Shown: positions 25,519-36,644 of the stretch, piece after piece
Layout of the letters: every line of letters starts with the position of its first letter
Position numbering within the stretch: position 1 is the first letter of the stretch
Origin: Atherix ibis
Taxonomy: Eukaryota; Arthropoda; Insecta; Diptera; Athericidae
DNA length: 64,000 nucleotides
Direction of reading: 5' to 3'
NCBI GenBank assembly: GCA_958298945.1
Contig: OY282609.1
Location: 66,436,220-66,500,219 of the forward strand
Program-made: the position numbers and the translations under genes
Notes under the pieces: model-generated
What the model was told of the DNA's origin: nothing
Databases searched by the model: none
The model's input: the letters and a program-made list of their open reading frames with translations, nothing else

Positions 25519-25899
25519 TAAATTACATCAGGTGATTATTCATTTTATTGTTTGCAAAATATAGCTATATTATTTAATAGATCTCAAACAAAAATATAAT
25601 TTTAGATAACATTTATTTAGCTTAAAGTTTGCCATTTTGATATTATAAATTACTTAACTAGCTGTAGAAGGTTTTCAATTTTACGATATGAAAAAATTGT
25701 AAATTTCTCACTTATGACAATGAAAAAATTATTGTATCCACCAAACGTGATTGTCTGGTATGCATTTTGGTCTAAATGTGCCACTATCATATATTTATTT
25801 GAAATTGATTATTATCTCAGCACTGTAACTGTATGATAGTTAACTTTTTTTAGGCCTTACTTTGAAGATTTTAAACTGGACCATATGTAGTTTCTAAAA
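25519..25899. other. AT-rich spacer before the retrotransposon
   Basis: No feature is recognised. If the Jockey-type element downstream was once full length, its first reading frame (nucleocapsid-like) should lie here or have been lost; no CCHC-type zinc knuckles are visible. Confidence 0.4.
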
Positions 25900-25949
25900 C
25901 AAGCCGCATAACATGACTTTATTGCCAAAAAAGTTTCCAGGACGAGTAG

Positions 25950-26475
25950 TTTCGGGATTTGGTGATATCAATTGCCATACAAGATCGAGAAAGTGGACGT
26001 CTTTGGACTTTTCCTTATATTCTTAAGTAGTGGCTATATTACAGCCCCAAATGTGCGAATAAGTCATCAAAAATTACATCAAAAGAATCAAGTATTGCCA
26101 AAAGCCTCATAGCGACCATTTAATAAAATAAATTTTTTAACGAAATCAAAAATCATAAGTGTTTTGAATTGGACTTCCGTTTCTGAGGCACAAATTACAT
26201 AACTATTTAGCAGCCTTCAAGCATAAATTCAATTTAAAAAAATATATATGCCAACCCTCGAGGAAAGACTCTTCAAGAAGCACTATCCCATACATCATAT
26301 CAAATAACCTCCCCTCCAAATCCAACATACTGGCCAACATCTGTTTCAAAACGACCTGATATCCTCGATTACTTCATCAGCACTCCTTCAATTACCATGA
26401 ATTCTAGTATTAAAACTCTTTGCATTTTAAGCTCTAACAATAGTCCTGTTCTCCTTACCCTTATTTCTAAGCCAA
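25950..26475 (+). pseudogene. Apurinic-type endonuclease remnant of the retrotransposon
   Basis: The clearest part is at 26322-26470: PTYWP, then PDILDYFI, and near the end SSNNSPVLLTL. In Jockey-type elements the corresponding blocks are PTYWP, PDVLDF and SSDHSPVLLTL, where the SDH residues are part of the active site; here they have become SNN, so the nuclease would be inactive. Further upstream FGDINCHTRSRKW (near 25955-26000) may be the degenerate GDFNAHH-type block. Several stops and shifts separate the blocks. Confidence 0.68.
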
Positions 26476-26557
26476 TCTTAAAGACTCTTTATCCTAGGCT
26501 GATAAATGGCAAAATAGACTGGAATATATTAAGAAACAAATTAGACCAACAGTTTGC

Positions 26558-27230
26558 TTGAAACGGACGTTAAAAACAGCAAATGACATTAATGATGCTG
26601 TAAATGACCTCACTATATATATACAGCATGCAGTCACAACCAATCACATCTCTTCCAATAGGACACAACCACAACAACAAAATTTACCAACTGAAATTCG
26701 AACTTTAATTAACGAAAAAAGAAAAATGAGAATGCAGTGGCAACGCGTACGAATGCCTAGCTACAAACAGGAACTTAACCGACTACAACGTGAATTAAAA
26801 ATGGAAATTAGTAAGAACTATAATGAATAGCACCAAATTTATACAAGATCGATTAGTGACAATGTTAGTTTATGGGAAGCCACTAGACGAATACTCTCGT
26901 ACAAAAGAAGATCACACCCACTGAAACAAAATGACGGTAACTGAGCCAAAACAGATAAAGGAAAAGCCGAAGTATTTGCTAAACATTTGGTGAATACTTT
27001 TGCTCCACATGATGATATAGAAGACAAATCACATACTAACAAAATCATCGAAGAACTAATGTTCCCACTCCCTATGAGTCTTCCTCCCAAAAATTTCAAG
27101 CCCTCGTTAATTAAATCTACAATTCTGTGCCTTCCCAATAAAAAAGCTCCTGGTTATGATCTAATAACAGCTCCTATTTTGAAGCAAATTTCCCGAAAAG
27201 CTTTAGTTTTAATTACAATATATTTTTAAT
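26558..27230 (+). pseudogene. Linker region between endonuclease and reverse transcriptase
   Basis: An open stretch (26558-26830) reads NDINDAVNDLTIYIQHAV, PTEIRTLINEKRKMRMQWQR and LNRLQRELKMEI, typical of the basic, helix-rich linker in Jockey-type ORF2 proteins. After a frame change come SLWEATRRI and, from 26987, the segment leading to PNKKAPGYDLITAPILKQIS, the first conserved part of the reverse transcriptase domain (usually KAPGxDxI). Stops lie between the pieces. Confidence 0.7.
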
Positions 27231-27284
27231 AGTATCCTGCACACAAACTATTTTCCCTTACTCTGGAAATATTCTGTAATTAAA

Positions 27285-27783
27285 ATGATTCCTAAACCAA
27301 ATAAACCCATTAATTCTCCTTACTCCTATAGACCTATCAGCCTTCTACCAATTCTTGGTAAGATATTTGAAAAACTCCTATTAAAACGACTCTTCCCAGT
27401 CTTAGTTAATGAAAAAATTATTCATGATCACCAATTTGGCTTCCGATCTGAACACTCCACTATTCAGCAATGCCATCGCATTGTTGATTATATTGCATCA
27501 TCTTTCGAGAGGAAAGGGTATTACCCAGGAGTATTTCTAGATATCTTCCAAGCTTTTGATCGGGCGTGGCATCCTGGACTCCTTTGGAAATTCAAGAACT
27601 TTCTTCGTTTAACATGCTGCCTTATCATAAATTCATATCTCTCCCAACAATATTTTCAAGTTGCAATTAACTCAGAATCCTCGGAAATATATCCTATTCT
27701 AGCTGGAGTCCCACAAGGCAGTATCCTTGGTCCCATCTTATATAATATTTATACCCATGACATCCCAGCTTAACCTAATACTA
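27285..27783 (+). pseudogene. Reverse transcriptase, N-terminal two thirds
   Basis: A 162-codon open frame with the classic order of blocks: MIPKPNKP, SYRPISLLPILGKIFEKLL, DHQFGFRSEHSTIQQ, VFLDIFQAFDRAWH (first catalytic aspartate), and LAGVPQGSILGPILYNIYTH. The frame stops at 27773 by a one-base shift, eight bases before the mariner insertion. It is in the best condition of the three retrotransposon copies and would give a good family-level database match. AFDRAWH and GVPQGSILGP are diagnostic for non-LTR reverse transcriptases of the Jockey group. Confidence 0.9.
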
Positions 27784-29047
27784 TGAGGGTCGTTCAATAA
27801 GTCCTTAGAAAAAGATGGAAATAAACTGTTTTTTAAAAAAAAATCTCCTTTTAGCTCCATACATTTTCCAACCGTTTTTCCAAAATATTTATCCCGTCCA
27901 AAAAATAGGATTTCGGAAGTTCTGCAAAATACTCATCCGTTTGCGCAATGACGTCCTCGTTGGAAGTGAACCGTCGTCCGCCAAGCCATTTCTTCAGATT
28001 GGGGAAAAGAAAATAGTCACTCGGGGCCAAATCTGGTGAATAAAGGGGATGCTGCAACAATTCCATTCTCAATTCCACAATTTTGGCCATGGAAACAGCG
28101 CAGGTGTGCACACGCGCATTGTCCTGATGCAAGGGGATTTTTTTCTTCTTCAGATGGGGGCGTTTCTCTTTGATTTCCTCGCTCAACCGTTGCAATAACG
28201 ACGCGTAATACGCTCCTGTTATTGTTTTTCCTTTTTCCAAGTAGTCGATAAAAATGATGCCCTGCGAATCCCAAAAGACCGTGGCCATCACCTTGCCGGC
28301 CGATAACACAGTTTTTGCCTTCTTCGGAGCCCGTTCACCCTTGAAAATCTACTGTGATGACTGTCTCTACGTTTCTGGAGTGTAGTAGTGTATCCAGGTT
28401 TCGTCCACAGTGACATATCGACGAGGGAATTCGGCAGGATTGCGATGAAAGAGTGCCAACATAGCCTCAGAGTCCACTACACGATTGCGCTTATTCTCCT
28501 CTGAGAGCAAACGCAGCACCCGTTTTGCCGAAATTTTTTTCACAGACAATTTTTCATGCAAAATTGAAGCGACTGTACCTTGTGATATGCCCGTGGCCTC
28601 AACTGATTCGCGCACTTTAATTCGCCGATCGTTCAAAATCAGATCGTGGATTTTGTCGATGATTTCAGGAGTAGACACCTCAACTGGGCGTCCTGAACGA
28701 TGTTCATCTTTTGTGGATGAACGGCCACGTTTAAATTCATTCACCCAATTGTAAACCATCGCAAACACAGGTGCCGATGTGCCATGAACTGCATCCAACT
28801 CGGCTTTGATTTTTTTCGGGCTTAAGCCTTTCAAATGGAGATGTTTGATGACAGCCCTAAACTCGCTTTTTTCCATTGTTATGCACAAATAAATGTCGTT
28901 AACTTTAATCGACGATAGAAATTGACCTACGCTATGGATCGAGCTGAAATTTCGACAGCTTTCCTGTCGATAATGCTACTTACAAAAAAAACCGACACTA
29001 CGAGCGCAATTTCTTGGATTTTCTAAGGACTTATTGAACGACCCTCG
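27784..29047 (-). mobile_element. Family B mariner, full length and nearly intact
   Basis: A 1264-bp element with TA at 27782-27783 and 29048-29049. Its ends read GAGGGTCGTTCAATAAGTCC, inverted and matching over about 29 bp apart from the first base on the left (T for C). It is inserted in the reverse transcriptase gene of the Jockey-type element, so it is younger than that copy. The base composition is clearly richer in G and C than its surroundings. The transposase on the minus strand is a single uninterrupted frame except for two TAG codons, making this the best-preserved element of the window. Confidence 0.95.
27851..28888 (-). pseudogene. Mariner transposase (family B), 345 codons with two TAG stops
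   Basis: The frame from 28888 to 27851 has no indel; a second in-frame methionine, MEKSEFRAVI, is probably the true start. It holds the helix-turn-helix N-terminus (HLHLKGLSPKKIKAEL, YNWVNEFKRGRSS), the GRP motif (SGRPVEV), the catalytic residues VDETWIHYY (first aspartate), HQDNARVH (second) and SPDLAPSDYF (third). Exactly 34 residues lie between the last two aspartates. TAG codons at 28367-28369 and 18 bases further on interrupt it shortly after TPET; the second probably replaces tryptophan. The conserved WVP motif reads RVL, so the tryptophan has become arginine. Its relatives include the mariner group to which Himar1 and SETMAR belong. Confidence 0.93.
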
Positions 29048-29049
29048 TA

Positions 29050-29830
29050 TCATTGCTACTTGTGCAGACGATACCTCCATATTTGCTACAAATCCTGACA
29101 TAGTTTCCAACAATTAATAATCCCATATCCAAAATCTTCAATCTTGGTTTAAGAGATGGAGAGTGAAGGTAAATGGACAGAAAAGCCCTCACATTACTTT
29201 AACACTGTCAAGGAAAACCTACTCCTTTATACCAGTCCTTGATACCTTAATAGCCTACTCCTTGATACTTTACCTTCAAGGAAAACCTACTCCTTGATAC
29301 CTTAATGGCAACATGATACCACAATATGATAAAGTGCGTTATTTGGGACTTTACCTGGACAAGAGACTAACATGGAATCCACATACTAGATTAAAAAGAG
29401 CTGAAGCTAACAGACATTACCTACAACTTCTTAGACTACTGGACAAACGCTCGAAATTAACAATTTGGACATATGGAATTAAACTTTGGGGTTCAACGAA
29501 ACGTTCCAATTCCTATCGCGTCCAGGCCTAACAATCCAAGATCCTCCGTAAAATTGTTGATGCCCCTTTTTATGTTCGTAATACCGTAATACATCGTGAC
29601 CTAAATGTTCCTTTTGTTCATGACCTGTGCCTTTTCCGCTATCAAAAATTTCACTCCCGTTTACCCTATCAGCATAATCCACTTGTGAGAGAATTGTCTT
29701 GTACAGCCCTCCCCGGAAACACTCATCGGTGACTTAAGAGACAATGGCCTAGAGATTTTCTAGAGGAACCTAACTTCCGTTAGTTGGAGAAACGCCGATG
29801 GGTGTTTACTCCCACTTCATGATGCACAAA
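29050..29830 (+). pseudogene. Reverse transcriptase catalytic box and C-terminal domain
   Basis: The continuation of the split retrotransposon. It starts with IATCADDTSIFATNP, the catalytic ADD box, followed by LQSWFKRWRVKVNGQKS. At 29208-29295 a 68-bp segment is locally duplicated. Then come VRYLGLYLDKRLTW (29313-29531), TIWTYGIKLWGSTKRSN, KILRKIVDAPFYVRN and VIHRDLNVPFV, all characteristic of the Jockey-type C-terminus. About 40 bp expected between RSKL and TIWTYG are missing. Several stops and shifts occur. An A-rich tail follows at about 29880-29915. Confidence 0.82.
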
Positions 29831-29915
29831 ATTGTGAATTAAAATGTTATGTAAATCTGCTTGTTATAATAAAATTGTAGTTACAGATAAAAATGAAAAT
29901 AAAAAAAAATATATA

Positions 29916-32322
29916 ATTAACTGATAAGTGGAATAAGTTAAATGATAGTCGATATATAGTTGATGAAAACATAATATATTGTAATAATTGGTAATTAGTA
30001 AAATTATCCTCATAAGACACTAATGTAAATTGATAAATTTCCATATAATTGGATCATTAGTTATTATTATTAGGAGATGTTTTTATAAACTAAAGGTGAA
30101 CTTTATAATATAACAATAGAATTACTAAAATGTTTCTCGACATATTTCATCTACAGTATCTTTTCTTTTGAATAAGTACTAAATACCACACTTTAGATTA
30201 GAATATCTTTCAAGAAAAAAAGGAAAGTGGGATAGAGAGAAAAAAAAACTAAAGTCTGATAGTGACGTAGAAACTCATTCTGATGAATTGGAAAAGGAAA
30301 ATGTTGACATTTTGTGTCAGTCAATAAATTAAACTTTACCAAAATTGATATTAACTCAGAATATCGAAATATTTTCTAAAAGTATGCCTTGAGTACGTAC
30401 TTATTATATATAAAGAATATATTCTTAAATAATTTCCTCATTTTATCAGTAGTATTTTTTTTTTATCCTAATAGTCTTGAGAAAAGGATATTGGAAAGAA
30501 ACATAAAATCCAAAAAAAAGAAAAAAACACAATTCAAACAAGTGTAACAAAACAAATTGATAATCTATTACGATAAAAAAAAAAAATATGTAAACAAAAT
30601 GGAATAAATAAAATAATTCCGAAAAAAAATTCTTTTGCACAAAATACATCCCTAAGTCCTTATAATCGATTTTGCGTTATTTTTTTAAGAATATTGTTGA
30701 CATTATTTCATAAAACATTAGCAAAAATTTCTTCTTTTATTTTTTTTAATAAACAAGGGTTGATTTGAAAATTGAATGAAGAAAAATTCTGATAAAGAAT
30801 TTTTGACGACAGACTTATCCCCTTTTTATTTTATTGTAAAAAGTAATAAAACTGTCCAAAAATTATGTAGAAAATGTCAAATGAAGAATTTTGTCCAAGT
30901 TGAATTTTATATAAATTTCCAAAAGTTTAGAAGGAAAAGAAAAGTTATGGGAAAATTTTACATAAATTTTCTTTATTTTTTAGTATCAATAAATAATAAA
31001 AATAAATTTGAATTTTTCCTCTTTTGGAAAAGAAATATTTTTAATATTTTAAAAATTTTTTTTAAATATAATTTTCACAATTAGCTGATCCATAACATAT
31101 TTTCATTTCACTAAAAAATAATTTTCCTAATTTTAGGTCCAACTTTTCTAATTTACTCATTATTTCAGTTTATGAATATCAACCCTTTCCAAATATTTCT
31201 TCTAATCCCACAATAATAAATCAAACTGACAGTATTTTACAAATAAAGAGTTAAAGTTGAAGAATATTCTAATATGTGCACATGGACAGTCTACAGAATT
31301 GCTGGTATAAATTCAAAATGTTAATTAACATTAAAAACAAATAGTTTATATTGGAATAAAATTCCCACACACAAATTATGGATTGCGTACAATTTTTGTT
31401 CATGTTGAAAAAAATATTTAAGCCACGATTTTTTTTTGGAAAGTGTAAATATTAAATAAACGAACGTGCTAGTTACGTTTTGGTTTCACTCCCTTGATTT
31501 TGCCACGAATTCTTTGCATTACCCTCTCTTCTTCACGTAACTACTCATAATTTTATTTCCATAAAATTTTTATGAACATTTTTTTTTTGCTTTTTTTGAT
31601 AAGGATGATGATTATACGCCACATTTAAAATGTAGTCATGCGTTTCAACTTCAAAGTAAATATTTATACGAAAGAAAATGAATTTTTCTGCCTCCATCAT
31701 ATTTTGCTTACATTTGGAAATATATATTAATCTCCAGCACACGTACTTATATGTATGAATATACTCGTATGTGCTCTAAAGCGTTTAATTTCAATATGAT
31801 TTTTTTGGGGTAGTTTTGCAAGAAAATGCAAAGTAAAAGGTTAAAGATTAATTTCATTTTATTGTGAGACATTTTTTCTATTGTATAAAGCTTAACTAAT
31901 GTAAGTTATTACTTTAGATGCATCAAAAAAATAAGTTTCTGTTTAGAATATTTATGAATTAGAAATTGAAATAAAAGCGACATGTTCCTTAACATTAAAT
32001 TAAAGTTTTTTTTTTTAAAAATATCAGCAAAAGATGTTCTTTTTTTATTCAAAAATTTTCTAAACGAGAAATTACAAAAATTTATAAAAAATGTTATTTG
32101 TTTATTTGAAAAAACTACGACGTTAAGTTTTTCAAAGTTATTGAATTTAAATTTTATGGTAAAACCGTTTGCGAACAAACATAAAAAATTAACTTCAATT
32201 CAAAATGTCAAACATATACAACTAAAATATAGTAATAAGTGAATTTATATATGGTAATACTATTGATTAATAGGAAGGGTTATAGGGAATAAAAATCTAT
32301 TAGAGTTTTTCCTGTTCTTATG
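29916..32322. other. AT-rich non-coding interval
   Basis: No gene or repeat end is recognised. The stretch contains many A and T runs, for example 30450-30600 and 32000-32050. Open frames such as 30776-31084 and 31982-32242 are phenylalanine-, lysine- and asparagine-rich and appear to be artefacts of composition. Confidence 0.45.
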
Positions 32323-32324
32323 TA

Positions 32325-33193
32325 CGAGGTCTGTTCAAAAAGTATCGCGAATTTTGTTTCTCGATTTCTTATGTGTCGTTATGTTGGTACTCATGTCTCT
32401 CACTTATGCAGACAAGTTTGGCTTATTTTAATGTTCAGTTAATTTTTGACAGCTGCTTTGCTTGCACGTGTTTTGGCACGTCTTCGATTTTTGCCCATTC
32501 CAAAAAATGGATCAAAGAATCTGTTTCGGGAACAAAAAAAAGTTAAAGGGTGCCAGATCTCGAGAATAAGGTTGCTGCGGCATTATTAGTGTGTTGTTTT
32601 TTATGTCTAAGATGCGTGAGCAGGGTCGTTATCATGGTGCAAAAGCCAATTTTTGTTCTTCCACAAATCCGGACGTTTCTGGCGAAATGCTTCGCGCAAC
32701 TTAGGCATAACTTGTAGATAATATTCCTTATTGACAGTTTTACCCTGTGGCAAGAACTCATTATGCACCACGCCCCTGTAATCGAAGAAAACTATAAGCA
32801 AAACTTTCACATTCGACTGAACTTGGCGCTCTTTTTTCGGTATTGGCTCGTGAGGCAGCTTCCATTGGGATGATTGAGCTTTGGTTTCCACGTCATAATC
32901 ATAAACCCATGATTCGTCACCAGTTATGACCCTCTGGAGCAACTTTTGGTTCAAAAGCTCCTTACCAATGTTAATGCGATCCTGTTTTTGGTCGAAAATG
33001 GGCAAAAATCGAAGACGAGCCAAAACACGTGCAAACAAAGCAGCTGTCAATAATTAAATGAATATTCAAAATGGCCGAACTTGTCGGCATGACTGAGAGA
33101 CTTAAGTACCACTATAACGCCACAAAAAATCGAAAATTGAATATACGTAACCCATGGAAATTCAAAATTCGCGATACTTTTTGAACAGAAAAG
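32325..33193. mobile_element. Family A mariner, head-to-head copy A7
   Basis: An 869-bp element with TA at 32323-32324 and 33194-33195. It shows the double 5' end architecture with the shared junction ATCTGTTTCGGGAACAA. About 30 bp of the left leader, including most of the GGGTTACGTATATTCG block, are deleted, and the last six bases of the right end are changed (GAACAGAAAAG). It lacks the 12-bp core deletion but has its own deletion beside it. It sits directly at the end of the Jockey-type C-terminal remnant at 33196-33520, and was probably inserted into it. Confidence 0.92.
32607..33050 (-). pseudogene. Inverted transposase core in A7, longest open core
   Basis: A 147-codon minus-strand frame, the longest continuous family A core in the window. 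From the leader junction it reads FDQKQDRINIGKELLNQ, LLQRVITGDESWVYDYD (first catalytic aspartate), AQSSQWKLPHEP, VFFDYRGVVHNEFLPQGKTV, EYYLQVMPKLREAFRQK and NKNWLLHHDNDPAHAS (second aspartate). It then ends without the third aspartate. The N-terminal DNA-binding domain is missing. Part of the apparent N-terminus is translated leader and has no counterpart in the real protein. Confidence 0.88.
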
Positions 33194-33195
33194 TA

Positions 33196-33520
33196 AGTTT
33201 TTTAACAAATTACAGGACCATGGACGCCTTAAATCATTAACTGGTAGTTTTGTTATTCCAAAAAAGAATTAGTCTGATTGGAAAAACGAGATTTAAAAAT
33301 TTTTATAACGAGACATAGTCACATCACGAACAAATGCGAACATAAAAGAGAGCATCGACAATTTTACTAATTATTTTTGATTGTGGCTTGGATTAGACGG
33401 GTATTGGAAGACTTAGTAGGGCCCCAAATTTCTAATCCATAAGTCCATATTGGTTAGAATAGGGTATTGTACAAAATTAGTTTTTGGAATAGAAAATATC
33501 GTCCTATGTTTAAGCCTTCA
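33196..33520 (-). pseudogene. Jockey-type C-terminal domain remnant
   Basis: Minus-strand translation gives PIWTYGLEIWGPTKSSN (about 33410-33460), then after a shift KIVDALFYVR (33337-33366), and decayed sequence to 33196. The same blocks, TIWTYGIKLWGSTKRSN and KIVDAPFYVRN, occur in the element at 29.4-29.6 kb, so the two are related copies in opposite orientation. The rest of the element is not recognisable upstream. Copy A7 abuts its downstream side. Confidence 0.75.
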
Positions 33521-33524
33521 GTGG

Positions 33525-36500
33525 CTTGTGGTATTTCACTTCCATTAAGTTACATATATGGCAGGATATACTATACGGTGTAGTGTAAAATATATGTAAG
33601 TGGGCACATTTGCGTGTGTTAAATTTTATTCTCAACTTAGTAATTAATTCTTGGAATATTAAAATTTGGGTTTGGAGAATTTTGGAAGCATGTTGGGAAT
33701 TTTTGCTAAACAAAAATGCTGTAGAGTATTGGATCAGAAATATCCGAGCCTTCGTTAAGTTATTTGGAAATATCCTTATGTTATGTCAAAATGAAAAAAA
33801 AAACTCTTTTTTGAAAAAATATATTTCTTTTAAGTTTCTTTAAAAGAAAACGCTAAATAAAAATATTATATCATATTTAAATTTATGAAACTACAACAAT
33901 TTGAATAAATTCTTTTAAATAATTATTTTTTTTAAATTATTTCAAATTATTTTTTATTTAACCAAAAAACAACAACTAATTGATTATATTTCATCAATAA
34001 AAAGTACTCTATTTACGGAAATGATTCCATTCATTCTGTTCAAGTTGCTGAGAAACCACTTCAGATTAAGAACATAATAATTAAGCTAATTCATTCTTTT
34101 ATTTACGAGCACTATTTTTCCCGTTTATTTACGTAAAATTTCAATTCCAATAGAATAGAATACTTTTCGTATTTGACCATAAACAACTTTATTGTATATT
34201 CTAAAGGAGGAAGAAAAATTTTTCTGCTACAGCTACTGCTGCTATTTATCTTCGAATAGACTCAATTTTTTATTTCATTTATTTTTATCTTAATGATGTT
34301 GAAGTGAACAGTCGATATCAGTATGGAAGTATTTAGAAAATGGCAAAATCATTCCTTCAAATCATTCCAAGCATCCAGTATCCAGTATTCAGTATTCAGT
34401 GCTCAGCACCCAACACTCAGTACCCAATATCTAAAACCCAGTACCTATTAGAATCCCACAGCTAGCACGAATGACTTGTATCCTAAATTCAAGTAAGACA
34501 CTATTCCCGATTTTCTTTTCATTTTTATTATATTTCACTTTCTTCTTTCCCTTTTGTGATGCTATGGGTGATACAGTGGAGGTCAGTGAGTCGTCTCTTG
34601 AATTTCCTTGAAACCAAAATCAAAATGGTTCACAGAATGTATTTGGCGCATTGAATACAAATTATCTAATCAATCAGTGACTAACTTAGTATACGAGTGC
34701 ACTACTACGATGGATATTTCCGTGTAGGGGTGGAATAGTCCCGAAACTTGGCTACAAAAAACATATATATCTAGAAACGAAATAACAGAACACTAACTTT
34801 GGAACCGCAGCAATAGAGAAAATAAGGCATTCAGTTCAATTCGATTAGTATTCACACTAATTTCAACTCACAGACACACATTTCCCTTCAGCTGATATGC
34901 CTTCCATGGTGATGTCGTGTCCTTGTGACACTTCCATCTTTTTCTCAGCCATTTGAATGCTTTTCAGATACATGGCTAATGGTTAAGGAAAACTCTACGG
35001 TAAAAGCATAATACTGCCCTTTTTCAATATAGACATCCCCATATATACTCGTACATACACATATATAGCTCCAACCCCAAACAGAACTAACTAGCAGAAT
35101 CTCTTCAGAAGAAGTCAGATTGGAAAAATTGCAAACCATTTTTTGACATATTACTAGTCACTGGGACTTAAGACACAAATTTCTCTTCTATTGACTTTTG
35201 TGTGTACGGTCGTAAAGAACTTCATGAATCTAAATAGTTCAGGTGCATCATCAATTTAAATATTGAGGATTGAACGTCTTCCTAAAAATTAAACGATGAA
35301 TAAGTAGAATGGGTAACGACCTTTTTAGAGTAGAATTTTCATTTTTCATTTGCCCATTGATAAAATGAAAAAAAAATAACCATTTTTTTTTTATAAAGAA
35401 AATCAATAGAATTTTCTTCACTTTTGAATTAAGGCCAGATGCAATGATAAAAATAACATGTTTTCCATCAAATCGTAAAACTGGAAAGGTGAATATTTTC
35501 TGTACATAGCAATCTTGTTTTTTTTTTCATACAATAGTATTACTAAATTAGTACATTGTGGAATATAATTTTATTTGGAATTCTTTTTTAAGATATGCGA
35601 AAATAGTAATTTAAGTCGATTTAAATTAGTATTTTGTGAATTTTGATTATGAAATTTTGAATGCTGCTTGTTTGTTTTTACCAACGGCCATTCAGACTTT
35701 AAGAAAATCCACTTTATAGTACCAGGACCATGATGTAATTTGGACAAAAATTTTATGCAGCATATTAAAATGTTTGAGTTCACCCTTGGCGGCGACTTGA
35801 GAAAGGAATTGTCGGATTTAAGTGCTCAACAATAGACGGAGTCCTATTCAAAAAGAAATCCTGCATTAAGTGACATTCATTTTAAATATGGGGAATGGAG
35901 AGTTGAACGGTTTAGGAATAGCATAAAGGATGAGGTTAGTTATCGAGAAAATGAAATCATAAGAAAACTTTCTTGCTCAGAATTTCGGAGTGGATATTGA
36001 GTAGAATGGCTTTCTAATATTTGGGCAATGTGTGAACAGAAATCATTCATTCAGTCTATTTGTCTACGATAGCCAAAGTTATTTGTGTTGTTGTATGGTA
36101 CGTCCCTTAGCCATGAGTAAGGGCCTATTTACATAACACGACGCCTATGAGGTTATTTGGCGACTTTGCGATTCGCATCATTTTTCTAAACGAATTTAGT
36201 ATATTTTTAGAAGGATAGAACAGTTAGAGTTAGTTAAATTTTGGCTAAAAAATGGTCTTGAAAATGAAATTATTAGATTTAGGATCTCCACAATGGGGAG
36301 ACCCTATTCATAAAGAATAATATGGCATAATATCACAGAATTGCCAGAGAGGATATGTGAAGTTTAAAAAATGAAAGTTGTTAGTAAGAACAGTATGGAT
36401 TTATCCAAAATCTGAACAACTGAACAGTGTTTGCGCCTAGAATTTCGGTGAAAATGTTTACTGTAAAAGGATCTCGCTAGTTTGCATAACAATGTAAAGC

Positions 36501-36545
36501 TAAGGATAGTTTTTGTCATTCTATTCGTTGGTTATGCAGAACAGG
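33525..36545. other. AT-rich interval with a degenerate CAGTAT-type repeat
   Basis: No gene recognised. At about 34374-34445 an imperfect heptamer-like repeat (variants of CCAGTATTCAGT, CTCAGCACC) is visible. The segment 35800-36500 is less AT-rich than its neighbours and may be further decayed retroelement, but I could not identify domains in it apart from the possible RNase H piece that follows. Confidence 0.4.
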
Positions 36546-36549
36546 AATA

Positions 36550-36633
36550 GCTTCCCTGTTATTCTCTAGCCAACTGATCAGCACATTCATTTCCCATGAT
36601 TCTTCCATATCATTCCGTCCAACGCAACTTGAC
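36550..36633 (-). pseudogene. Possible RNase H fragment of a retrotransposon
   Basis: Minus-strand translation gives VKLRWTE, a stop, YGRIMGNECADQLARE. This fits the block WVPGHxGIxGNExADxLARE of retrotransposon RNase H domains, with the catalytic aspartate retained (CADQLARE). It covers only 27 codons and has a stop; flanking sequence did not give a second block. The Jockey-type copies in this window show no RNase H, so this would be a different element type, such as an I- or R1-like LINE. Confidence 0.42.
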
Positions 36634-36644
36634 ACTTCTATGTT

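Larger units (their letters stand above)
25900..29915 (+). mobile_element. Jockey-type non-LTR retrotransposon, 5'-truncated and interrupted
   Basis: A degenerate LINE-like element that copied itself through RNA using its own endonuclease and reverse transcriptase. In order it holds an endonuclease remnant (about 25950-26475), a linker (26558-27230), the reverse transcriptase (27285-27783 and, after the mariner, from 29050) and the C-terminal domain (to about 29800), followed by an A-rich tail near 29870-29915. A family B mariner (27784-29047) interrupts it between the GVPQGSILGP box and the ADD box. With the mariner and one TA removed, the protein continues IIATCADDTSIF, apart from a one-base shift. 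The 5' end is not defined and no first reading frame was found. Confidence 0.85.

Noticed and set aside
27851..28888. Host-domesticated mariner transposase
   Set aside because: The gene sits between intact inverted repeats with a TA duplication and carries stops, so it is an ordinary decaying transposon and not a co-opted gene.
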